From: Pedobacter sp. D749
GTDB taxonomy: Bacteria; Bacteroidota; Bacteroidia; Sphingobacteriales; Sphingobacteriaceae
Assembly (NCBI RefSeq): GCF_019317285.1
Contig: NZ_CP079218.1
Coordinates: 2,666,001-2,730,000, forward strand
Length of the DNA stretch: 64,000 nucleotides
Direction: 5' to 3'
Below are positions 56,001-64,000 of the stretch, piece after piece. The position numbers were made by a program, and so were the translations under genes. Positions within the stretch are counted from its first letter, which is position 1; each line of letters opens with the position of its first letter. A model generated the notes under the pieces. It saw only the letters and a list, made by a program, of their open reading frames with translations, was not told the origin of the DNA and searched no databases.

Positions 56001-59000
56001 TTATATTTTATTCACAATGATAACTTCATCTCCTGATGCTACTTTGTTCAATTTTACCATAGCACCCCCGTTAATTTTCTCTTCCTTAAGCACTTTCCCG
56101 GTTCGGGTATTTAGCACTTTTACATTAAATTTTCCTGTGACCTTACTTAAATCCAGATTAACTGCATTTGTTGAAGCATTGTACAAAATATAAGCCTTAC
56201 CAGCATTTTCAAGCCCATATTGTTTAGCTGATTTACCTGCAGGGAGAAATGGTTTCATAGCAGATGCAGCCCTTAGAACTGTTTTATCTATCTCATTAAC
56301 GTTCGATAAAGAGCCGCCTGCCATAAAAATCGCCCATCCGAAGCTATCAAAATTATCTCCAGAATACATCACTGCCTTCTCAGGGCACTTGTTTTTATAT
56401 TCGGATACAGCATGGTAAACTTCTTCGAATGACGTTTTCTTAGGTTTTAGCAAACGGGCATGCTGACGAGGCGCTAAACTTAAACCGCCTTGCGGCGCAT
56501 AAGCGGTTCCATCGGCCTGATAATACCAATACCTGATATCGATCAGGTCGACCACGCTGGCACGTTCAGGATCAGCTAAAATGGCATCCTGCACATCTTT
56601 GGTTACGCTTAAACCGATAATCGGGTGTTTGCCTGTTTCTTTCTTCCATTCCTTAATGGTATCGATCCAGAACTGAACAAAATGCAAAGGACCCGTAAAT
56701 TCGGCACCTATTAATTGAATGACTCCGGAATTTCCGTCAAAATTCTCTAAACATTTTCTGATGTAAGCTTTATGGATTGCCCTGCGGTGTTCGTTGGCGA
56801 TGTCGTAAAACTGCTCAGCCATAAAAATGCGTTTATCGCCGGCATAAGGCACTGGTTCAGGGAAGCCCGTATTGTTGATATTGTTTGCGGTACGCCAGGG
56901 AAAATCAGCATAATGCGCACCAGCCTCGATAATATTGTGCTGGAAATAGTTCTCATGGATTAAAACCAGGCCTTTTTGATCGGCAAGGTTAGCGAATTGC
57001 TTTAACCTGTCCCAATACCAGAGGTTATATTTGGTGATGTCGTACTTGCTTAAACCGTCCCAGGCTTTATCCTCCCCGCTACGGGCAAATGGCAATTCGT
57101 AAAAAGGAGCCCATACTTCGCCATCCATGCGGCGGATGCGTTCGTGATCGTCTCTTCTCCTATCGTACCAAAGGCCATAATTATGATCAAGTACCTTAAC
57201 CGAACCATTTTTCATCGAATCGGTAATCTCCTCAAGATCATCGGTTAAGCCATTTCCGGAACGGCCAGGAACAAAACGGGTGACATGAAATTTAGTGTTT
57301 TTTAATCCATACGGACGCGCGCTCCCATTCCACCAGGGCACATCCTGACGATTACCCACCACAATTTCATTGCCGCGCACCAACCAGCCATTTTTGATCG
57401 TCATGGCATCCGCAAGTACAGGTTTAACGATTTTATCCAAGCCAATTTTATCTATGCTTTTTGCCTGACCAGCATCTGTCGGGATTTTATTCCGATCTGG
57501 CGCGGCATCAATATATTCTGAAACAGTTAAAGCAGGTTTATAAGCCAGTTTAGTGAGTTTTTGAGCTACATCTACCGGCGGACTGCTGGATGCTTCAGTT
57601 TCTACAGGAAGAACGAAGTTCCGTTTATCGGCTTCATTACCCAATCTATCTTTTAACTGCGCACAATATAAGCTTCGTGGCTGAATCTGTTCGTTAGACA
57701 TGTCCCAATAACCGTTTCCGGCAAATTGCGCCCATGTTCCGAATGCCCAGTTTTGAGCAGTTGGCGGCTGAAAATTATCAACCCTTGCAGCGCTACATTG
57801 CCAGAACACACTGTTTGCGGCACTCCAGCCCGCCCCTTGTCCGTCTTGTCCGCGGTTTAAATAACTTAAGGCCTGTCCATCAATATTTACAATATCGAAT
57901 AACACACCAGATGCCCAGCTATCAATAGCACCACTGAAACTGAAAGGTAAATAAGACTGGCATTGTACAAAAACATTTGGCCCCGGTGCACAAAAGCCAA
58001 CAGCAAAATCGTGGTAACCATATTCTGAGTATAATCTTTGAAAAAGCGTTTGCTGACCGGTAGTTAAAAATGTAAACCTTCGTTCACCACCAATTTCAGA
58101 AACCGGGGTAAGTGATTTACAATCTTCTACCGTAATTCTTTTAGCGGTTTCGAGTACATTAACGGCAGAACCAGCAAAATGCTCAAAAACAACCTGACGA
58201 ACCCATGCATCCTGTACATTTTCCAAACAAATGGCCGTCCAGCGATGGTATTCATCTTTACTATTTTCTTTATGATAATCGGATTCGATTTTCAGGTTTT
58301 CAACCCCCGTTTGCGCAATTCTACCTTCCCATTCGTATTTAGAGATGGTTGCTCCACCAAACTTAACATCTAACGCTGTTGTAATTGGTGCATCAAAAGT
58401 GATGGTATTGCCGTTTATGGCGATAATTTTTCGATCCCAATGGATATCCCTGGTTCCTGGTTTCCAACCTAAAGCACTTTCACCACCACCAAACTCTACA
58501 GTTTTCAAGGTTTCGATCCATTCTTTAGTTGAAGGACGGTTAATAATGATTTTATCGCCAACTTTTAATTCGTTGGTATTTGCCAAAGTAATTTTATTTG
58601 AATTTACAGGCACATAAGCATCTGTAATGGCGATTGCCTGTTTTTCTATTTTGTTTTTTTTGCCTAAAATTCTGATTACACCAATCCGGTCTAAGCCAGT
58701 TGCAAAAATCTTTGTGTCATTTTCGTCCATTCCGCTTCCACGAAGCACCACTCCTGACGCTGATAACCGCAATGTCCCTGCAACTTCGTAAGTTCCTTTT
58801 TCTAGTAAAATCGCTCCGCGTAAACCATCTTTACCAAGGGGTAATTTCGAAACATAATTAATGGCTGATTGAATCCTTAAGGTAGCATCGCCATTTGAAA
58901 CAGGAACGACTACCTTTATTGTTGCACTGGGAATGGCTTTTTCACCAGCCATGTAACCTGCGTAAGAAAAATCGGGAATGCGGTTTCCATCGGCATCAGG

Positions 59001-59162
59001 AGCGTAAGCCATTTTGCCATCTTTTCCTTTAAAAATCGGCTTTGGAGGTTCAACAGGCTTTGTTTTTTGCGCAAAAGAAAAGTTTGCAACTAAAAGTACG
59101 ATAACCATTATAGGTACGGTTTTCAGTTGCATCGCTTTTAATATATGGTTAGTTTTTGGCAT
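56001..59162 (-). CDS. Large secreted beta-helix / barrel protein (DUF6298-DUF4955 type)
   Basis: The 1053-residue precursor has a signal peptide ending NFSFAQ (about 32; a second in-frame Met is at residue 11). Residues about 60-520 look like a right-handed parallel beta-helix (GAILLEKGTYEVAGTLRLSASG, HDFAVGFCAPGPNVFVQCQSY). Residues about 640-950 look like a glycosidase-like barrel with LIHENYFQHN (about 733) and QLIGAEFTGPLHF (about 820) supplying candidate acidic residues. A sandwich resembling the GH140 C-terminus closes it. The activity is unproven; a two-domain pectin enzyme is inferred from fold and context. Confidence 0.75.
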   Translation of the reverse strand: MPKTNHILKAMQLKTVPIMVIVLLVANFSFAQKTKPVEPPKPIFKGKDGKMAYAPDADGNRIPDFSYAGYMAGEKAIPSATIKVVVPVSNGDATLRIQSAINYVSKLPLGKDGLRGAILLEKGTYEVAGTLRLSASGVVLRGSGMDENDTKIFATGLDRIGVIRILGKKNKIEKQAIAITDAYVPVNSNKITLANTNELKVGDKIIINRPSTKEWIETLKTVEFGGGESALGWKPGTRDIHWDRKIIAINGNTITFDAPITTALDVKFGGATISKYEWEGRIAQTGVENLKIESDYHKENSKDEYHRWTAICLENVQDAWVRQVVFEHFAGSAVNVLETAKRITVEDCKSLTPVSEIGGERRFTFLTTGQQTLFQRLYSEYGYHDFAVGFCAPGPNVFVQCQSYLPFSFSGAIDSWASGVLFDIVNIDGQALSYLNRGQDGQGAGWSAANSVFWQCSAARVDNFQPPTAQNWAFGTWAQFAGNGYWDMSNEQIQPRSLYCAQLKDRLGNEADKRNFVLPVETEASSSPPVDVAQKLTKLAYKPALTVSEYIDAAPDRNKIPTDAGQAKSIDKIGLDKIVKPVLADAMTIKNGWLVRGNEIVVGNRQDVPWWNGSARPYGLKNTKFHVTRFVPGRSGNGLTDDLEEITDSMKNGSVKVLDHNYGLWYDRRRDDHERIRRMDGEVWAPFYELPFARSGEDKAWDGLSKYDITKYNLWYWDRLKQFANLADQKGLVLIHENYFQHNIIEAGAHYADFPWRTANNINNTGFPEPVPYAGDKRIFMAEQFYDIANEHRRAIHKAYIRKCLENFDGNSGVIQLIGAEFTGPLHFVQFWIDTIKEWKKETGKHPIIGLSVTKDVQDAILADPERASVVDLIDIRYWYYQADGTAYAPQGGLSLAPRQHARLLKPKKTSFEEVYHAVSEYKNKCPEKAVMYSGDNFDSFGWAIFMAGGSLSNVNEIDKTVLRAASAMKPFLPAGKSAKQYGLENAGKAYILYNASTNAVNLDLSKVTGKFNVKVLNTRTGKVLKEEKINGGAMVKLNKVASGDEVIIVNKI

Positions 59163-59177
59163 TGATTATTTTGTATT

Positions 59178-59308
59178 TGTCATGCTGAGGCACGAAGCAT
59201 CTGCAACTTATTTCCTACTGTCTCTGCCTATTCTCTTCCATTGCTAGCAGTAGTTATTAATGTTTTGTTTTCATAGCATGCGTATTCTTTACTACATTCA
59301 GAATCATA
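59178..59308. repeat. TGTCATGCTGAGG repeat, degenerate copy 2
   Basis: The left end TGTCATGCTGAGGCACGAAGCATCT is intact. The right end has decayed (GTATTCTTTACTACATTCAGAATCA). It lies between the DUF6298 gene and the GIY-YIG gene. Confidence 0.7.
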
Positions 59309-59325
59309 ATGCTATTTGATGAGGT

Positions 59326-59628
59326 TTATCTTTCAATTATCTCTTCATTCAAAAATCTCCAATTTGGATTAACAATTTCAATCAATTCATTTTTCTTTTT
59401 CCTAGTCCAGCCTTTAATTTCTTTTTCTCTCTCAATTGCATGTTCAATGAACTGATGTCTTTCGAAAAAAATTAAATAGTGACAGTTGTATTTAAAAGTA
59501 AAAGCAAATTTATTTTCTCTATTCCCAACGTATTGTTTAAGTCTAACCTCTAAGTCATTTGTTACGCCTGTATACAAAACAGTTTTGTTCTTGTTTGTTA
59601 AGATGTAGACAAAGTAATTATGGCTCAT
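59326..59628 (-). CDS. GIY-YIG nuclease-domain protein (UPF0213-type)
   Basis: The 100-residue protein is almost only a GIY-YIG domain: YFVYILTNKNKTVLYTGVTND (the GIY-YIG strands read YVYIL and YTGVT), then R in LEVRLKQY, and Glu in EREKEIKGWTRKKKNELI. These small proteins are common and of unknown physiological role; some GIY-YIG domains are DNA endonucleases. It interrupts an otherwise purely carbohydrate operon and is bracketed by a degenerate and a half copy of the same repeat family. It reads in the operon direction. Confidence 0.88.
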   Translation of the reverse strand: MSHNYFVYILTNKNKTVLYTGVTNDLEVRLKQYVGNRENKFAFTFKYNCHYLIFFERHQFIEHAIEREKEIKGWTRKKKNELIEIVNPNWRFLNEEIIER

Positions 59629-59644
59629 GCTATATTAAAGTTAC

Positions 59645-59687
59645 GTTTCCATCGCTTGCAGATTCTTCACTGTGTTCAGAATGACAG
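59645..59687. repeat. Half copy of the TGTCATG...GAATGACA repeat
   Basis: GTTTCCATCGCTTGCAGATTCTTC and the end TGTTCAGAATGACAG match the right half of the copy at 55858-55991. It lies 16 bp upstream of the GIY-YIG start and just after the pectate lyase stop. Confidence 0.65.
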
Positions 59688-59703
59688 TATAATTAGAAAT
59701 TTT

Positions 59704-61356
59704 CTACGGTCTCACTTTATCAATATCAACCAAACTATTCAAATATACTTCAATATTCGAATAACCTGATTTCGATAGCTTTATAGCATCCTTCGCATCT
59801 TTAGGATTCAAGCCATTTTTAATTTCGTATGCATCAGGCATGCCATCATCGTCGCTATCTTTATATGGCGTTCCTTTATATTCCGGATAACCACCCACCT
59901 GTGAAACTTCTGTAATGATACCCTGTTTGTAAGAATCGCCAGGTAATCTGCGGTGTTCGAATTGAAATGCAGATGGTTTAGCATTAGGGTGAACTTCAAT
60001 TTTTCCGGTAGCCACCTGTTTAACTACGCGGATATCAACCGGATCTCTCTTTGGTAAGGTAGCACCAGCATTTGCCAATACATAGTCTTTTGCTTGTAAC
60101 GTTGGGATAATGCTGATTTTAGGCATCGGGAATGGATCTTTAGCTTTCATTGCTGCGAAATATTTGCTTGCAGTTTCAAACGACATGAGGTTCCCTTTTT
60201 TATCTTCTAACTGTACGCCTCCATCCCAGTTGTTTTTGGTTACTTTTTCATTTCCATCGATGATATTTCCTGCTACATAAGCACGTCCGAAAACAACATA
60301 AGGTAATTTACTGCGACCAGATTCCGGTTTTAAAATGCGGTAGCTGATCGGGTCTTTTAATTCGGTAACCGGACCAGGTTTGTAAAAGTTGTTGATGATG
60401 TTGTACTGTGCGGTATAATCTCCGCCATCTGTGGAGCGGTTATTCCAGTTAAACACTACGTTATTGGCGAAGTTAAAAATGCCGTTCCAACCAATTGATG
60501 GATTACGGGCACCATTATCGGCCCAAAGATTACGTACAAAGGCACAGTTTTCGCCACCTAATGTACTGCCAAACGCATGGTTCCAATAATCTAAAGCTTC
60601 AGAGAAAATAGAGTTTTGGATCGTAATGTTAACCGTTCCTAATTTTTCTTCGGCTTTACCTGTGCTATCATTATACATGTGACGGTACATCGACATGTTT
60701 TCGTCCAATCCCCAACTGGCAGAAACGTGATCGATCATAATATTGCCAACCGGATTTCCACCAATGGCATCATCTCTGCGACCTACAAAAGTTTCACCTC
60801 TTCTAAAACGCATAAAGCGAACAATAACGTCATGGGTATTTAACCAAACTGATTCGCCAGCTACACAAACACCATCTCCAGGCGCCGTTTGGCCAGCAAT
60901 AGTAATATATGGGGCACGAATAATCAATGGTGTTTTCAACCTGATAATTCCTGCAACATTGAAAACCACAATTCTCGCACCACCTTGTTCACAGGCATCA
61001 CGTAAAGAACCGGAACCACTATCGTTTAAATTTTTAACCACAATTACCCTGCCGCCGTGACCACCAAAACTATATGCACCTCCCCCTTCTGCACCAGGAA
61101 AGGCCAATAATTTAGATTGAGGAAGATCGGTAGGTCGGCCAGCCCACGGAATATATGGCTTACCCTCTGCAGCTTCCTTTGCTATAACCGGCTTGGCTTT
61201 TTCCCAGGCGATGTCTGATTGATGGTAAGCTTCTTTCATCATTGAATCAGAAGATTTTTTGACTTCAGGCGGTATATTCGGGTATTGCGCAGATGCGTAA
61301 TTTGCGGAGAGCATTAATGCTGTTGTGAACAACAGATTTAAAAAGTTCTTTTTCAT
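59704..61356 (-). CDS. Pectate lyase-like polysaccharide lyase, family 1
   Basis: PL1 enzymes cut homogalacturonan by beta-elimination, with Ca2+. The 550-residue precursor has a signal peptide ending NYASAQ (about 24). The parallel beta-helix starts LLAFPGAEGGGAYSFGGHGG, includes RRDDAIGG and IMIDHVSASWGLDENMS, and carries PSIGWNGIFNFANNVVFNW. Near the C-terminus DSDDDGMPDAYEIKNGLNP is a thrombospondin-3/EF-type calcium loop. It is the first enzyme after SusC/SusD, which suits a backbone-cleaving role. Confidence 0.92.
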   Translation of the reverse strand: MKKNFLNLLFTTALMLSANYASAQYPNIPPEVKKSSDSMMKEAYHQSDIAWEKAKPVIAKEAAEGKPYIPWAGRPTDLPQSKLLAFPGAEGGGAYSFGGHGGRVIVVKNLNDSGSGSLRDACEQGGARIVVFNVAGIIRLKTPLIIRAPYITIAGQTAPGDGVCVAGESVWLNTHDVIVRFMRFRRGETFVGRRDDAIGGNPVGNIMIDHVSASWGLDENMSMYRHMYNDSTGKAEEKLGTVNITIQNSIFSEALDYWNHAFGSTLGGENCAFVRNLWADNGARNPSIGWNGIFNFANNVVFNWNNRSTDGGDYTAQYNIINNFYKPGPVTELKDPISYRILKPESGRSKLPYVVFGRAYVAGNIIDGNEKVTKNNWDGGVQLEDKKGNLMSFETASKYFAAMKAKDPFPMPKISIIPTLQAKDYVLANAGATLPKRDPVDIRVVKQVATGKIEVHPNAKPSAFQFEHRRLPGDSYKQGIITEVSQVGGYPEYKGTPYKDSDDDGMPDAYEIKNGLNPKDAKDAIKLSKSGYSNIEVYLNSLVDIDKVRP

Positions 61357-61753
61357 TTGTGTTTTGCCCGTTAAAGAAGTAAAAGAAATTTAGCTGATAT
61401 TTTTTGATTGATGAAATTGTCAATCGAGAATTTTATAAAAATCGGCTCATTTCTGTTTATTTCTTTGGTTATCAGTTTTGGTTAGAAAGTATATTATATT
61501 TCAAAATTGCATGCAAAAATTGGCTATTTACTGTATAATTTTGGCCAGGTATTGCACCATCTTTTCATTTGGTTAAAATGGCTGTAACAAATAAAATTCA
61601 TTTCTACAACCGTGTTACAAGATAGAAATAATATTCATATATAAATGTAACATTCTTAAATGAAAAAGGAAACAAATTAATGTTCCCTTTTCTAAAAACC
61701 AAATATAAAAAACCAGGGCGGTGAGCAAACCGCCCTAAAAATTTTGCTGCTTG
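61357..61753. other. Spacer between SusD and the pectate lyase gene
   Basis: These 397 bp contain no gene. Near the SusD stop there is a strong terminator (see next entry). The remaining 300 bp upstream of the pectate lyase are very AT-rich and presumably hold a promoter, but no TTG-N19/20-TAnnTTTG pair could be fixed with confidence. Confidence 0.5.
61713..61742 (-). terminator. Rho-independent terminator after SusD
   Basis: AGGGCGGT (61715-61722) and ACCGCCCT (61729-61736) form a perfect 8-bp GC-rich stem around GAGCAA. On the minus strand it is followed by GGTTTTTTAT. It would uncouple SusC/D expression from the downstream enzyme genes. Confidence 0.88.
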
Positions 61754-63568
61754 CTAAAGCTGTGGATCGAAACTTCCTCCCCAGCCTCTTGTTTGTTCTA
61801 TTTTCGGATTATTGGCAATCGATGAGGTTGGAATACCAAAGAAATAATATTCGTCTTTCCAATTAATCGTATAACCATTATCTAAAGTTTTAGGAAGAAT
61901 AGTCATGTAAGTATAAACCTGATCTGTAGAAAGTGCATCACGGCCTACATATGGTGAAGTTGAAAGACTTGCCGGAGCACCGCTTGTAACGAGGTTAAAT
62001 TGTTTGCCCGTTCTTATTTTACCATTTAAGACTGTTGAAAACAGCTTTCTTCTCCTTAAATCCCAGAAACGTTTTCCTTCAAAGGCAAATTCAATTTGTC
62101 TTTCATACATTATGGCATTAATTAACTCGGTTTGGCTCATTCCTGCTTTAAGCCCATAGAGATTATCAGTTCCTTTTTCAATTCCAGCCCTTGCTCTGAT
62201 CAGAATTAAATTGTCATAGGCTTCCTGCAAACGATTTGTCGCCGCAGCAGATTCTGCCAAATTTAAAACCACTTCTGCATATCTTAGTTCCATCCAGTCC
62301 GTACCAGAATAGATTACATTATTCTGTAAAACAGTAGGATCAATGGCTTTACGGCAGTAAAAACCAGTGGAGCTGGCTGTTCCAGGCTCAACAGTTCTAT
62401 TGTTTACAAAATATGTCCATAACCTATAATTCTGGTTCCCGATAATTGGCCAGTTTGCGCCATTATAAGCAATGGTTTTATCGAATCTGGGATCTCTGTT
62501 TTTATAAAAATTCTGATCGCTGTAAACATACCTGGTTGATGTGCCCGGTGCCTTACCATCAAGCATTGGATAAGATTTAACTAACTCCCATGTTGGTTGA
62601 TAGCCCCCTCCTCCGGTTCCTAAATAAGATGGTCTTGCACTGTTGTCATAACCGTTATTTTTGCTTGTGGCAGTATTAAAGTTATTGTAACCCGTAACCA
62701 AAACTGCTTCAGGATTATTTACTTCAGTGAACCACATATTATCATAAGATGCAGCAAGTTTCCATCCGTATGCGGTTAGCAAAGACACAGCTTCCTGATT
62801 CGCAGTGTATGACTTCTCCCAACGTTCTACAATTGTTGCCGGATTATTAGGGTCGCTCGCTTCATTTGTAACAAATTGCGGACTTGCATACGTTAACAAG
62901 ACTTTTCCTTTAAATGCAGCGGCAGCTCCTGCGGTAATCCTACCCCAGTCTGCTGTACCTGCCCACTTTTTGGGCAGATATTTAATACAGGTATCTAAAT
63001 CCCTGGTAATTTGTGCAATACACTCTGAGGTCTTATTTCTTGGCAATAAGGCTGCATCTTTGGCTTCATCGCCCACAGCTTGAAGTGGTGTTAATACCAA
63101 CGGAACGCCACCATATAACCTCACAAGATCGAAGTATCTAAATGAACGGAAAAACAATGCCTGTGCTATTAACCGGTTTTTTGTGCCTGCAGGTAAGGTG
63201 CCGGCATTAACATCTCTGATAAAAGTATTGATTAAACGGATTTTGCCATAGTTATTGGAAACATTTACTGCTGTTCCAATATCGCCAACATCATTATTAC
63301 TTATTGTGCCCCTAAAAAACTTATTGTCATTATAGGCCTCATCTGAAAGACCACTCGGATTGGTAATCGCACTTCCTGAATTTACGCCTGCCCAGGATGG
63401 CAGATTAGAATCATACAATACATTCAGGTTTAAAACTGCTAATGTCGAATCATTAAAAATCTGACCTGCAACTGCATAATTTTCATCAACATTATCAAGA
63501 ACTTTTTTACAGCTACTTGCTCCTGATGCAACAAGTAAAGCGAATATTAATAATTTATGTATTTTCAT
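61754..63568 (-). CDS. SusD/RagB family glycan-binding lipoprotein
   Basis: SusD-like proteins sit on the cell surface and close over the SusC channel to capture glycans. From ATG 63568 (MKIHKLLIFALLVASG) the precursor has 604 residues, with lipobox ASSC (about 20). Motifs include RLIAQALFFRSFRYFDLVRLYGGVPLV, WMELRYAEVVLNLAESAAAT and EFAFEGKRFWDLRRRKLF, all diagnostic. An earlier in-frame ATG (63592) overlaps SusC and is less likely. It follows SusC by ten bases. Confidence 0.96.
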   Translation of the reverse strand: MKIHKLLIFALLVASGASSCKKVLDNVDENYAVAGQIFNDSTLAVLNLNVLYDSNLPSWAGVNSGSAITNPSGLSDEAYNDNKFFRGTISNNDVGDIGTAVNVSNNYGKIRLINTFIRDVNAGTLPAGTKNRLIAQALFFRSFRYFDLVRLYGGVPLVLTPLQAVGDEAKDAALLPRNKTSECIAQITRDLDTCIKYLPKKWAGTADWGRITAGAAAAFKGKVLLTYASPQFVTNEASDPNNPATIVERWEKSYTANQEAVSLLTAYGWKLAASYDNMWFTEVNNPEAVLVTGYNNFNTATSKNNGYDNSARPSYLGTGGGGYQPTWELVKSYPMLDGKAPGTSTRYVYSDQNFYKNRDPRFDKTIAYNGANWPIIGNQNYRLWTYFVNNRTVEPGTASSTGFYCRKAIDPTVLQNNVIYSGTDWMELRYAEVVLNLAESAAATNRLQEAYDNLILIRARAGIEKGTDNLYGLKAGMSQTELINAIMYERQIEFAFEGKRFWDLRRRKLFSTVLNGKIRTGKQFNLVTSGAPASLSTSPYVGRDALSTDQVYTYMTILPKTLDNGYTINWKDEYYFFGIPTSSIANNPKIEQTRGWGGSFDPQL

Positions 63569-63578
63569 TTTCGTAAAA

Positions 63579-64000
63579 TTAAAATCCAACATTTAGTGCA
63601 AAAGAAAGAGACTGAAGATTTGGATAAACATTGTATGATGATGCATTATCTCTATAGGTGTAAGGATTATAGAAATTAAAAGGATTTGTGGCGATTACTG
63701 AAGCTTTTAAACTTCCTATGCCCATTTTCTGGGTAATTTTAGCCGGAAAACTATAGGCCAAATTGATGTTGCTTACCCTAAAAGTGTAACTGTTAACAAA
63801 CCAGAATGACGAATTTAAGTCGTATGTAGCACTATAGTATGGGCTTGGGTATTTGGCATTTGGATTTTCAGGAGTCCAGTGATCTGACCAGAAAGCCGGA
63901 CGGTTAACAGTGCTCGTTGCACGTTTTCTTGCATCGCCTTCTATAGCATCCTGCCCTCCGAACGACATACCCATAGTAACGTTAAGTGAAATGCCTTTAT
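63579..64000 (-). CDS. SusC/RagA TonB-dependent transporter, C-terminal fragment
   Basis: Only the last 140 codons fall in the window; the gene continues beyond the right edge. The frame reads KGISLNVTMGMSFGGQDA at the edge. It continues with NSYTFRVSNINLAYSFPAKI and ATNPFNFYNPYTYRDNASSYNVYPNLQSLSFALNVGF-like closing strands, typical of the SusC barrel end. It imports oligosaccharides with energy from TonB and pairs with the adjacent SusD. Confidence 0.93.
   Translation of the reverse strand, partial: KGISLNVTMGMSFGGQDAIEGDARKRATSTVNRPAFWSDHWTPENPNAKYPSPYYSATYDLNSSFWFVNSYTFRVSNINLAYSFPAKITQKMGIGSLKASVIATNPFNFYNPYTYRDNASSYNVYPNLQSLSFALNVGF

Noticed and set aside
59326..59628. Homing endonuclease within an intron
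   Set aside because: The gene lies in a spacer, not in a split gene, and no intron core was recognised. It is a small UPF0213-type protein.
61700..61728. TTG-N18-TATATTTG promoter upstream of the pectate lyase
   Set aside because: The -33 part falls in the SusD terminator loop, the spacing is short at 18, and it would leave a leader of about 340 nt. Probably chance.

Overview
The window looks like a chromosomal segment of a Bacteroidota species close to Pedobacter (Sphingobacteriaceae). The grounds are the low-GC, AT-rich spacers without clear Shine-Dalgarno sequences, a TTG/TAnnTTTG-type promoter, a SusC/SusD pair, DUF5723, DUF3826 and GIN-domain proteins, and LytS/LytTR signalling. The genus is inferred from protein character only; no rRNA or tRNA gene was seen.

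Region 1 (1-24.5 kb) is mostly core genome: pcm (cut by the window edge), priA with DUF423, a membrane-anchored unknown with a DUF5723 barrel, tsaB, the rpmH-rnpA-yidD cluster, a LiaF-like/DUF4288/LytS/LytTR envelope-signalling operon, a ChaN-like protein, mscL, rpoN, tatA, an HD phosphohydrolase, a TetR-like regulator with an ABC1/UbiB kinase, a stand-alone receiver domain, a GIN-domain protein and an 808-residue GAF-like protein.

Region 2 (24.5-39.3 kb) holds a very large phosphoesterase/kinase-like/outer-membrane-barrel fusion, a propeller lipoprotein, ppk1 translationally coupled to an HD-PycTM (DUF5706) membrane protein, a GH36 alpha-galactosidase, and an fdhD / small unknown / YdeP-type molybdopterin oxidoreductase operon.

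Region 3 (39.4-64 kb) is one long minus-strand polysaccharide utilisation locus. It is read from SusC (cut by the right edge) and SusD through a PL1 pectate lyase, a GIY-YIG gene, a beta-helix/barrel DUF6298-DUF4955 protein, a GH140 apiosidase-like enzyme, GH43, a beta-propeller enzyme, a SASA esterase, GH2, GH78 alpha-rhamnosidase, DUF3826, a sialidase-like propeller, an STN-domain-fused esterase and a Tat-exported sugar isomerase. The set points to pectin, and GH140 specifically to rhamnogalacturonan II or another apiose-bearing pectin. SusC/D would bind and import glycan fragments, PL1 would cut the backbone, esterases would remove acetyl or methyl groups, and the exo-enzymes would strip side chains.

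The most striking signal outside the genes is a dense set of palindromic dispersed repeats (at least four families). They sit in most PUL gene junctions, reach into coding sequence at the 5' ends of two secreted esterases and the 3' ends of two other genes, and carry a small internal hairpin whose stem sequence changes from copy to copy while pairing is kept.
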